This document shows positions 22,564 through 33,000 of a stretch of DNA of 64,000 bases, in pieces. The notes under the pieces were generated by a model, which worked only from the letters and a program-made list of their open reading frames with translations, had not been told where the DNA came from and searched no databases. The stretch spans positions 21,330,501-21,394,500 of the forward strand of contig NC_081413.1 of the NCBI RefSeq assembly GCF_030272615.1, given 5' to 3'. Both the position numbers and the translations under genes were made by a program. Position 1 is the first letter of the stretch. Every line of letters starts with the position of its first letter. This DNA is from Cryptomeria japonica (taxonomy: Eukaryota > Streptophyta > Pinopsida > Cupressales > Cupressaceae).

Positions 22564-23723
22564 GCACTAGAGGGGGAGAGAAGATTTTGAATTTAGAGGT
22601 AGCAAATTTCAGTAAAATCAGCCAATCTCCTAGATTTAGGCTGTTAAATGCAATCATAACAATCTCCCAAAATTTCAAAAAAAATGTCAGGGACCGTGGC
22701 GCTCGGAGTGTACACGGTCCTCGCAACTTTTTTCAAAATTTGCAGGGATGAAAGTTATGATGATTTTAAAGCTAATCTGAAAAAATTGAGTGATTTTATG
22801 ATCTGTAGCTAGGCCAAATTAAAGTTGCAATCTCAAAATTGAACCCTACCAAGATTGTCGAAAAATGCAAAATTTGAATTTTGAAAAAGAGAGGGAAACT
22901 AAAATTTTGAATTTTATGATTTTAGAGGGAATACTAAAAGCAATGCAAGTTTTGAAATTTTAAAGTTGACTCAATTTCACACAAAATTCAATTTTGAAAG
23001 CAGATATCAAAGTTGTTGTAATTAAACACTTAATTTCAAAAGTCACAAATTGCAAGAATTTGAATGAAGCACTGAAATTTCGAATGAATGCAAACACACT
23101 TTTCAGATTTAGGACAGTAAGAACACAATTTTGACACAAAATTTCAATTTCAACAATTTTTGAATGATTAGGAGCCTTAATCCAAGCAATCACTAGACCA
23201 AATTTGACTGTAATTTTGAAAGTGTTATAATTGATAAAATCAGCCAAAATTCTAGATTTTAGCAGAAAAATACAGTAAGATCTAGCTCCCGAAATTTCGG
23301 AAAAAATGTCAGGGACGATGGTGCTCAGAGTGCACATAGTCCTCGCAACTTTTCTCCAAATTTTCAGGGATGAAAGATATTATGATTTTGTTGCGGAATC
23401 CAAAGTTACAACTGATTTGAAGATGTTTTGATCAGTGAAATTATCGGTCAAAGGTTGAATCAAGAGGGTTTTAAAAATTAGGGTTTTGATAATTAACCAC
23501 TTAATTTTAAGAATTAAAGCACAAATATGAACTGATAATTTGCAATAGAAGGTTAAATCTGAAACAAGCATTAATAATTAGACATTTCACAAGCTTAATC
23601 ACTAAAAAGAAAATTTTAGGGTTTTTATGCAATTAACCTCTAAAATTTTGCAAAAGATCAAACATGGAAATGTAATCAAGGAATCCAATTTTCAGATCTA
23701 ACCATGAATAATCAGAAAGGATG
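22564..23723 (-). other. Leader of element D with two long hairpins
   Basis: This AT-rich, gene-free leader parallels 14309-15488. Two extended hairpins are centred on the 30-nt cores 22691-22720 (perfect GGACCGTG/CACGGTCC stem) and 23313-23342. Confidence 0.65.
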
Positions 23724-23742
23724 TTCACATCGGGTTCACCAA
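23724..23742 (-). promoter_or_regulatory. Primer-binding site of element D
   Basis: On the minus strand the sequence after the 5' LTR end (TTTACA) is TTT followed by TGGTGAACCCGATGTGAAC. Position and the leading TGG fit a tRNA primer-binding site. I cannot name the tRNA from sequence alone. Element C has lost this segment. Confidence 0.6.
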
Positions 23743-23744
23743 AA

Positions 23745-25022
23745 TGTAAAGCAAAAAATCAAACCCTAGTTGCTCTCTCCTCTTCCAACTCCAAGGAGAG
23801 AGAAGGGAGGTTACTAGGATTGACGGTTTTCACTTAGGGGAGACTTTACATTCAAAAGAGGGGTTGATGGTTTTCACTTAGGGGAGACTTTACATTCAAA
23901 AGAGGGGTTGAAACCCACAAGATCCAATCCCACGCAATGCAAGATTGGATTCTAAATGAGTTTCAAGGGTTAAGACAACAAGGCTACCCTCTTTTGTAAA
24001 GAATGTAGATAGAATAATTAAGCTAGGAATGCATGAAAAGTGAGAAAGATTCACTTATAAACAGAGATAGGGATATAGGATGAAGCTGTGGACCTGGAAT
24101 TAGCAGTAAGATGTCGATACGGTGCTATCCTGCAAATTTGAGTGAAAGTTGACGGGACGATGGTGCCCGGCGTGCACACGGTCCTCCGAAAAATCCACGA
24201 AACGAAGGGGGATCTATTCGTCTCTGCACAAGGATTCCAGATCTTCAATTTCAGCAGCGTACCTGCAACCTACACATAGAAAAGCAAAGACGATTGGGGG
24301 GTTAGGGATTAGGGGTTTGCCCTTAGGTCAAACCCCAGTTTTGGAATTAACCAAGAAATGAGAAATGCTGTAAATGTAAATGATTGTAATGTAAAACAAG
24401 TACTAGTGGCTTGTTGTAAGGATGTTTGTATCCTTATATGCGAAGGTATAGATGTTGTTATATGTTGTATGTTATATGTTGTAGGTTGTATGTTGTAAGT
24501 GATCTCCTCTTCAATGGTTGAATCCTTGACTTGAATGCAACACTTAGCCTTGAATGGAGACTTAGAATGATCAATTGCTTGAAGGAATGCTTGAATGCTT
24601 GAATACTTGAGTATCATTTCCACACTTTTTCTGTCTATCCAAATGAGAGAGGAAAATGTAGTTTATATACTTGTCAATTAGGGTTGATAGACTGATTTTT
24701 CCGACCTTAGGCCGACCAAGAAATGTTATTTTCCAATTTACAAACAAAAAGACCCGAAGCCCCATAGGAAACCAGGCCCAAAATAGGACCAGGGACCAGG
24801 GCACTAGGCGCCATGGTCCTGGGGGACCAGGGCGCTGGGCGCTCTGGTCCCACCTCCCGAGACAGCAGGGTGCAAGGAGGGTCAAGCCAGGGTGCTGAAA
24901 ACATGTAGTTTTTGATGTCGTGGACAAGTTTCAGGGTCTCCATTCAGGTTCCATGTTGCGTCACCATCGTGAAGACCAAAATGCAGTCGAAATTGCAAGT
25001 GTCGCAATTTTAGGACGCTACA
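23745..25022 (-). mobile_element. 5' LTR of element D
   Basis: This 1278-bp LTR contains two U3 hairpin units (24793-24819, 24824-24850), one 30-nt motif (24155-24184) and a TATA box near 24662. A tandem duplication of about 44 bp (GGTTTTCACTTAGGGGAGAC and following) lies at about 23825-23912 and is absent from the 3' LTR. Confidence 0.9.
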
Positions 25023-25080
25023 GATAATTAAATAAATAAAAAATTTATTTAATTAGACTGGACAATTTTAGGTGTCTACA
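25023..25080 (-). mobile_element. 3' LTR of element E, proximal part
   Basis: After the duplicated GATAA (25023-25027), the remaining 53 bp of the LTR run to GGACAATTTTAGGTGTCTACA, identical to the end of the 5' LTR at 40557. Together with 16473-17182 this restores the 763-bp length of the 5' LTR. Confidence 0.93.
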
Positions 25081-25096
25081 TTTTGCCCCTCTTTGA
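25081..25096 (-). promoter_or_regulatory. Polypurine tract of element E
   Basis: The minus strand reads CAAAGAGGGGCAAAA directly before the TGTAGACACC LTR start, identical to the tract of element A at 7703-7718. Confidence 0.8.
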
Positions 25097-25326
25097 GACA
25101 ATGCGGCTTGTCGCGTTGTTTCAAAGAAGACAAGATAAACTGATACAGAGTTGCCCCAGAATGGAAATGATATGCCCCCTCGAGAGATTGGATGAAAATG
25201 TCTGAAAAGATTGCAGACAATCTCTCGATAAGAAAGAAAGGCTAGAATGGATTGACCAAATAAAGTGACAAAGTCATGGGATGAAGAAGACTGACTCGGG
25301 AAATGAAGGCCAAGGCTAGGGTAGGC

Positions 25327-25333
25327 TATAAGA
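25327..25333 (+). promoter_or_regulatory. TATA-like box of the antisense PMD gene, element E
   Basis: CTATAAGATAGAC lies about 95 nt upstream of the exon 1 ATG on the plus strand. The same string is found at the equivalent place in element A. The promoter would lie inside the element, between the polypurine tract and exon 1, and face away from the LTR. Confidence 0.45.
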
Positions 25334-25599
25334 TAGACCATGGGAAAAAGACATCCTCATTGTCATCTACACCTTCACGAGATCATAGTGCAGAGCGAGA
25401 AAAGAGCAGCAGCAGTTAGCAGCGATGGCTTTCGTTCACAGATTCGACCGTGTTCGTCGATTCCAGAGACCAGCAGAGGCAGGAGAGCCGGTAAGTACCA
25501 CCAAACCTCCTCGTACTTTGACGCATTTTCTTGTGTCATTAATGCATGGTAGATAGGGCAATAAATGCGCTTAGAAGTAGGATGCAAAAAATGCAAAAA

Positions 25600-25865
25600 T
25601 TGAGAAACCGCGTCTGCGTCGGTGCCAGGTGCGTCTATGTCTGACAAGCGCGTTTGTGTCAGTGCCAGGCACATCTGTGCCTAGAACCGCGTTTGTGTCG
25701 AATGCAGCCGCATCTATGCTTTTCAGGCACGTTTGTGCTTCAAAGTCATGTTTGTGAACAATATATGCACATTTATGTCAAACAGGCACGTCTGTGTTAT
25801 TTAGGCGCACTTGTACAGTCAATAGGCGCGTTTGTGAGTTAGAAATGCGTTTGTGTCTGAAAAAT
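25600..25865 (+). repeat. GCGTTTGTGTC-type repeat in the antisense-gene intron, element E
   Basis: Degenerate 20-30-bp units (GCGTCTGCGTCGGTGCC, GCGTTTGTGTCAGTGCC, GCACATCTGTGCC, GCGTTTGTGAG) form the first half of the intron. The leader of element E carries ACACAGACGC repeats on the same plus strand (38055-38215, 39425-39690). Within one RNA the two blocks are therefore mutually complementary in part. Confidence 0.75.
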
Positions 25866-25984
25866 GCAAGGTTTTGGTCTTCTAGGTCAAATCGGCAGTT
25901 ATGTGATGAACATACGCTGTCGATTGGATAAGCTGCTAAGAGGATACACTCAAGCAGGTCCTCTAGGAAGACTAGGATAGATCA

Positions 25985-26275
25985 AGGCACTTTGTGATGA
26001 ATAGGGAGCACCAAGATAGAGTACTTTGTGATGAACAGGGAGTACCCAAAGTATGAGCAGCACTTTGTGATGAACAGGGAGTGCAAAATGTGAGTAACAC
26101 TTTGTGATGAATAGGGAATGTCACACACATAGTACTTTGTGATGAACAGGGAGCACTACTAGGATAAATAGCAACACTTTGTGATGAACAGTGAGTGTCA
26201 CTAGGATAGATAAGCATATGCATTTAGATAGCAAGTAGCATTTTGTGATGAATAGTGAATGCCACAATAAATGAC
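25985..26275 (+). repeat. CACTTTGTGATGAACAGGGAG tandem repeat in the antisense-gene intron, element E
   Basis: About eight units of 30-45 bp share the core CACTTTGTGATGAAYAGGGA. This is the reverse complement of the block at 6430-6778 in element A. It lies just upstream of the splice acceptor in both elements. Confidence 0.85.
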
Positions 26276-28314
26276 ATGATTGATTTGTTTGACTGCAGGA
26301 GTATTTGCCTATGCTAGAGTCATGGGAGAGATTCCCGTCCACACAGAGGTTGCGACCCGAGTTGTCATTTCAAGATAGAGCTACCATCGAGGAGATGGGA
26401 TTGAGACACGTACTGTATGTGCCTGAGTTTCAGGCAAACATGGGTTTGCTGACTGTGCTAGCGGAGAGATGGCACTCTGAGACATGTACATTTCATTTGC
26501 CGATGGGGAAGATGATAGTCACCCTTGAGGATGTTTACAGGATTCTGCATATACTGATCGATGGGGATCTGATTCCATATGATCGTGACAGAGATAGAGA
26601 GGCTTTGAGATGGGTGTTTCAGGATCTCGGCTTGGAGATGAGAACAGGACATGTGGCATGGGACACCATGACTGCAACAGGGTTAGCTTTGCCAACTGTG
26701 ATTGCAGGAGCTATCAGTGGGTTCCTATGTCTGGACAGGGCGACACGGGGATTGGCAGTGGGCCGGGGAGGAGCACTGGAGACATTGGTGACGCATCACA
26801 CCAGATATGCGTGGGGTCCATGTGTGTTGGCCCACCTATATTATGAGCTTCATCAGTTCGTGTACCATGGATCAGTGGGACTGGGTTGTGGAGTGACACT
26901 ACTGCAGGTTTGGGCATACGAGCATCTGCCTATCACACGACCAATACATTTCAGAGGGAGAGGTCATGGATGGAGTTTTGTTCATCTGTATGACATGATC
27001 ACTTCGCAGCCGCGGATTGGCAGGCTAGAGCATTGGCGGTGAGTGATAGATGACATTGATGTAGTCATCTGGAGGCCGTATCTGGGATGTGAGGAGTGGG
27101 AGGATGATGCAGTGGAGCTGCCTTTCACCTTTCGGAGCAGGTATCTGATTGGGCGGATGCCCTATATATTGGAGAGACAGCTGGTGGATAGAGTATGCAG
27201 GTAGTATGGCAGGATCCAGAGGATGCCACGAGGCTCGGGTATGTATGCCTGTACAGTGAGGGATCAAGCGCAGTTCGGGCCGTTATTATCATATGATCAG
27301 GCGCTGACACAGCTGGCAGAGATGGTGCCCCTACCCTGGGATATGTGGCCAGAGATCAAGGATGTCAGGATGGATGCAGAGTATTCTGCATATTGGGCCG
27401 AGCATCCATTCCCTCGATTGACAGATCCAGGAGAGCTACTGGAGGGAGATGGAGGAGGAGATGATGATGATGATGGTGGGGGTGATGGAGGCCGAGGCCG
27501 ACGGAGGTGGAGGGGAGTAGTTGGGGAGAGGAGGGTGGCACCTTGGAGGGAGGGTGGACAGGAGGGATAGGCCCAGGTGGTGAGGGGTTGTAGTGGATTG
27601 CCCCTGTAGGTACCAGCAGCACAGGGTCCTAGAGCACAGGGATAGAGACAGGGATAGGGACAGGTGCCAGTACAAGCACAGGTACAGGGATGAGGACAGG
27701 TGAAGGGACCTAGACATGTACCAAGATAGGTACCCATTCAGGCACTAGCATAGGTACAGGGGCAGGCATAGGTACAGGGGCCGGCACAGGTACAGGCACC
27801 CGCAGAGGGAGAGCCACAGGCAGGGGCAGAGGGTGGGGATCCAGAGGAGGATGAGCTGATTAAGCTCAGGGAGATCTGCCAGGGCCAGGCAGATGAGATC
27901 CAGGATCTGGAGAGGGAGAGGGACTGACTCAGGATCAAGCTCAGGGATACTGAGCGGGAGAGGGATCAAGCTATTCAGCTCTATACGGAGGCTGAGACAG
28001 CACTAAGGGCAGGGAGGTAGGCAGCGGAGGACACAGGAGCAGGCTATGCATATGTCCTGTGAGCTGGAGAGGAGATTGCCTACTGGAGGGACCTGTATTA
28101 TGGTGTCATGCTAGTAGATCAGTGGGCGAGGAGCTTCCATAGACCATCGCGTACAGCGACAGCTACGGGAGGGAGCCGAAGGAGACAGGCATCGAGTGGT
28201 GGGGTCATGGGTCCTCCACCACCACCAGACAGGCAGGGTGATCCTAGAGTGGGTCCTTCTATAGCTCAGATTCCATCGAGGCCAGGCGGCTCCAAGGGAG
28301 GGAGTTCATCATAG

Positions 28315-30038
28315 CCATAGAGGGCTCCCTTGTATCAGTATTTGTACCTTTTTTTTGTATTGTAGACACCTGCGGGTGATTTTGTAGCCATATGATTTTT
28401 TTGACATCATTGTATCATGACACTTATGATTATATATATGAGATGATTCATCTTTGCGGCAGCTATATGCATGTGTACTTATGTGATGAGATGTTTCATG
28501 ATGTACATTTTGTTTGATGATGCTTATAATATGGATGCAAATATGTACATGATGTAATGCAATATTTTTGTTCTTTTATGTTGTATATGTGTATGCATGA
28601 TGCAAATGTGAATGTAAAGAATGCAGATGAATATGATAATGCAAATGTAAATTGTGCTAACAGATGTTGTGTATAGGATGTGATGCAGTTGTGATATCTA
28701 TATGTATGTATGAAATGCTTATATATGGTAATGCAGGTGCAACTACATGAAATGAAAATGTTTTTGGTGTGTCATTATACTCAGTCATGTGATAGTAGGC
28801 TATGTGGACTCGAGAAGGACGATGGAAGTCAATAAAGAAAGGGGGATGAAAGATAGAAGATATGAACGTGAAAGAGCTTCTTGTGCATTATCATCATTGA
28901 GCTTTATTATGGCAAGTAGGTTATGATAATCGAGGCATATGTTCGACCCAGAAAGTCATTGTACCTGTTTGCATGGAGATAAGACAGTCACAAACAAGGA
29001 ATGCCCCAGTTCATACTAGACTCACAGTGTCCTCATATCCTTGGACAAGTCATAGCATTACTAAAAGACAATCCATAGACAGCAAACAAAATAGGTGACG
29101 ATACCCCATCCTCGCCTTTCTAATCAAAGACATCTTGGAGATAGAATCTCTAGTCAAAGACATCCTGGAAAAGTTAAAAGACATGTCACCAAAAGATAAA
29201 ATCAAAAGAAAACCAAGACTCGACACCAAAATCCACTGTAGTCCGCAAGTTTAGTGTCTCTTGTCACTTGTATAAGTCGAATTTTGATTGTGGTCACAAT
29301 GTTTACTTTCATAAAAAGGATAGATAGCACTGAACCATAATGTTGTCTGAGTCTGTTGAAAGATTTGATTTGTTGAAGCCCATTGTTGCTACTATCTCAT
29401 CTGAAACTGACTGAATCCATGAAACTAATACTTTATTGCGGAGAAGATGAAACTTTATTACGGATCTGTGATGCAAATGTTGCTTTATTGTGGATTGTGC
29501 GCGGATAGACTGAAGGAAGTTGGAAGAAACTGTAGTCCTCGAAACATGTGATGTTCTTAGTTCCACACCCATCACTAGACGTAGGATTTGCCTTAGCCAC
29601 AGATAGGATTTGATTTATTATGGATGGAAAGGAGTGAAAAAGGGGGGTTTATTATGAATGGCTAACCAATCTTAGGTAGATCAATAACAAGCCATGATGG
29701 GAATGGGTAAGTTTATTATGAGTGAATAAGTTGTGAGTGTGTGCAAAGTGAAAGGATGAAAGTGAATCCTGAAGGAGGGAGGAGCAATGTCTCTACGCAC
29801 GGTGTTGGTGACCCAGTTTTCACCATGGTACTTGCCCAGGGCGCCACCGAAGTGGTTTTCACCATTGGACAAAATTATTTCTCTTTACTTTTTTGGATTT
29901 TTCAATTTTTTTGTGTCACAAGGCGCCTGTTTGCCAGGTTTTCACCAAGTAACGATTTTTTTTGTTTTTATAATTTTTTTGTATTTTTGAAAATTTTTGA
30001 TTTTTTTTTGTATTTTTGACTTAGGATACTCTGAAGAG
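28315..30038 (-). other. Spacer between gag-pol and the antisense gene, element E
   Basis: This is the counterpart of 3741-5447. The end near the antisense gene (28330-28760) is rich in ATGATGCAAATGTA-like short repeats and contains ATATATATATGA. An AATAAA near 28833 could serve the antisense transcript. The end near pol has T-rich runs (29880-30020). The only possible coding signal is the small frame listed separately. Confidence 0.55.
29309..29572 (-). CDS. Small sense-strand ORF of element E (partner of 4208-4501)
   Basis: This 87-codon frame starts MGVELRTSHVSRTTVSS, on the same strand as gag-pol. The element A counterpart aligns over about 60 residues without a gap, then diverges by frameshift. 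No domain or membrane segment is recognised. Confidence 0.35.
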   Translation of the reverse strand: MGVELRTSHVSRTTVSSNFLQSIRAQSTIKQHLHHRSVIKFHLLRNKVLVSWIQSVSDEIVATMGFNKSNLSTDSDNIMVQCYLSFL

Positions 30039-33000
30039 CTATGTGTAGAACCTGCGAAGGTGCATGCTGTTGATAGGATCCTCCAAAGGTTCACCTTCTG
30101 TAGTTGAGAGCTGATATGCACCAGATCCATAGGCTGCTGTAACGATGTAAGGACCAAGCTAGTTTGGTTCGAACTTGCCCCTCTTCTCTCTGTCTTGCTG
30201 ATTCTTGGGGTTTTCTCTAAGGACTAAGTCACCTACCTCAAATGTGTGAGGCTTGACTTTGTGATTGTAGCTGTGACTCATTCGTTGTTGGTAAGCCTTG
30301 AGATGATTAAAAGTAGTTTGTCTCCGTTCATCCAACAGTTCTAATTCTTGTAAGCGAGAGACCTTGTAATCTTCATCGTTGATGATGTTTTGCAAAGACA
30401 CCCATAAAGAAGGTACCTCGACCTCAATAGGCAAGATGGCTTCAGTGCTGTAGACAAGTGAGTAGGGTGTAGCTCTTGTAGGTGTGCGGATACTTGTGCG
30501 GTAGGCCCAAAGTGCAGGATTGAGTTGAATATGCCAGTTACGGCCAGTGTCGTCAACTGTCTTTTTGAGGATTTTAAGAATTGTTTTATTAGACGCCTCA
30601 GCTTGGCCATTACCTTGGGGGTAATATGGTGTGGAGAAACGATGGGAAATATGGAAGCGGTCATAGAGTTCATGAACATCCTGATTTTTGAAGGGACGCC
30701 CGTTATCGGTAATAATGGAATTAGGAATACCATATCGGCAAATGATATAGTTGAGGATGAAGGTAGCAATTTGTTTTCCAGTGACTTGTGTGAGAGGCAC
30801 GGCTTCAATCCACTTTGTGAAATACTCTGTGGCTGTGATAATGAATTTATGACCATTGGAAGAAGGAGGGTGAATCTTGCCTATGAGATCGAGTCCCCAC
30901 TGACAAAAGGGCCAAGGAGACGTGAGTGGTTGTAGTTCTTGTGCTGGTGCATGTATGAGGTCTCCATGAATTTGACATTACTTAAATTTCTTGACAAACT
31001 GATATGAGTCTTTTTCCATATTGGGCCAGTAATATCCAATCCTGATGAGTTTCTTGGCCAAGGTAGGACCACTAGCATGCAGACCACATATCCCTTCATG
31101 CACTTCACGTAACGCAATCTGAGCTTCGTCACTTTCTAAACATCTAAGAAGAGTGCCATCTAGACCTCGTCGGTATAGGATATCAGCTAGAATGACATAT
31201 CGAGAGGATTGGCAAATGAAAGTGCGGCGTTGGTTATTCGATAGATCAGGAGGTAAGATATTGCCACGAAGATATGTGAATATGGAACCATATAACTGGG
31301 ATTCAGGACCAACAACGCATATCATTTCAGTAGGAGTGATCTCATATGAAGAAACCAAGAGGTTGTCTACCAAGAACTCATAGCAGGTTTCATTTTGAGG
31401 CAGGTCAATTAGTGAAGCAATTGTAGCCATGGCATCTGCAGCATGATTCTTCTCTCTTGGTATTTGCTCAAAGTCTATCTTTGTGAAATGTTGTTTCAAA
31501 TCATCTACTAGTTTCTTGTAAGGCATTAATTTTTCATCTTTTGTTTGGTAATCATCAGTTGCTTGACGGATGACAAGTTGAGAATCCCCAAAAACACAAA
31601 GTTCTTGGATCTTCCATTGAACTACAATTCGTAATCCAGTTGTTAATGCCTCATATTCTGCTATATTGTTAGTGCAAGGAAATGATAAGCGGTATGATTT
31701 TGGTATAGAATTGCCTTGAGGAGTTATAAAGAGAATACTAGCTCCTGCCCCATGTTGTGTGTATGAGCCGTCAAAGTACATTTGCCATGGCTTTGCATGT
31801 GATATCATTAAAATGGATTCATCTGGAAATTCTAAATTTAGAGGAACATCATCTATCATGGGAGCATCTGCTAATTGATCAACAATTGCTTGTCCTTTTA
31901 TTGCTTTTCTGTCTACATACTCGATGTCGAATTCACTCAGGATCATTACCCACTTGGCCAGTCGCCCAGTAAGTGTTGCTTTGTTGAGAAGGTATTTTAA
32001 TGGATCAATTCTTGCAATCAACTTAGCCTTATGAGTAAGCATATAATGGCGTAATTTTTGTGAAGCAAAGACCACAGCGAGACATGCGTGCTCGATTGGT
32101 GTGTAGTTTAGCTCATATCCCACCAATGTGCGACTAATATAGTATACTGCTTTTTCCTTGCCGTCAGCTATTTATTGCGCTAGGAGTGCCCCCAGTGCTG
32201 TTGGAGTAGCTGATATGTATAGTAGCAAAGGCTGATCTGGAATTGGTGGCATCAGAACTGGCGGATTCAAAAGATAATCTTTGAGTATCTGAAAAGCTTG
32301 TTGACAGTTATCATCCCATTTGAACTTGATATTTTTATGTAGCAGGTGCTGGAAAGGAGTACACTTATCTGCAAGTTGTGCTATGAATCTTCGTATAGAC
32401 TGGAGTCTCCCTTGTAAGGATCGAAGTTGACTGATATTTCTGGGTGGCGGAATGTCCAAGATAGCCTTAACTTTTGTAGGATCAGTTTTGATTCCTCTTT
32501 TGGACACAATGAATCCTAGGAGCTTCCCGGAGGTTACTCCAAAGACACATTTCTTGGGATTTAATCTTACTTTGTATTTTTCCAACCGATCAAAGATGAC
32601 TGAAAGTATGTCCAAATGTGTATCTCTGCCTATTGATTTACCCAAAACATCATCAACATAATCTTCCACGGTTATGTGCATGAGATCGTGGAAGATAGTG
32701 GTCATTGCTCTTTGATATGTAGCACCTGCATTTTTCAGCCCAAAGGGCATGACATTCCAACAGAAAGTTCCCCACGGACAAGTGAATGATGTTTTGTGTT
32801 GATCCTCGGGTGCAATCCTGATTTGATTATAACCAGAAAATCCATCCATTAAAGATAACATTTTGTGACCTGCTATGAGATCAACGATCAAGTCGATATT
32901 TGGTAATGGGAAGTCATCTTTCGAACAAGCTTTGTTGATGTCTCTGAAATCTGTACATATTCTGATGCTGCGATCTGGTTTACTGACAGGTACTAAATTG

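Larger units (their letters stand above)
17183..25022 (-). mobile_element. Element D: gag-protease-only retrotransposon, sister of C
   Basis: This 7840-bp element is inserted in the 3' LTR of element E with the duplication GATAA (17178-17182 and 25023-25027). Both LTRs (17183-18381 and 23745-25022), the primer-binding site and the polypurine tract are present. The internal coding region is Gag plus protease-like only. It is closely similar to element C over its whole length and keeps the 5' end that C has lost. Confidence 0.93.
25425..28314 (+). pseudogene. Antisense two-exon plant mobile domain (PMD) gene carried by element E
   Basis: The gene is antisense to gag-pol. Exon 1 (25425-25490) encodes 22 residues starting MAFVHRFDRV. 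The intron (25491-26298) has a GTAAGT donor and a TTTGTTTGACTGCAG acceptor, phase 0. Exon 2 (26299-28314) is one 672-codon frame with no frameshift. Over the 693 residues: a PMD at about 30-330 (GLRHVLYVPEF, WHSETCTFHLPMGKM, VTLEDVYRIL); an Asp/Gly tract and an Arg-rich patch (about 400-430); a Gln/Pro/Ala/Val repeat (about 455-535); a charged coiled coil (about 540-595); and a conserved end (WRDLYYGV to SSS). There are 13 in-frame stops, nine TAG and four TGA, mostly fitting CAG or CGA lost to C-to-T change. In plants PMD proteins are known from host genes of the MAIN/MAIL1 type, linked to transposon silencing, and from transposons. This copy cannot make a full protein. Confidence 0.8.

Noticed and set aside
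25985-26275. Regularly spaced repeats resembling a CRISPR array
   Set aside because: Units are degenerate, spacers vary and share sequence, and the setting is a plant retrotransposon intron.
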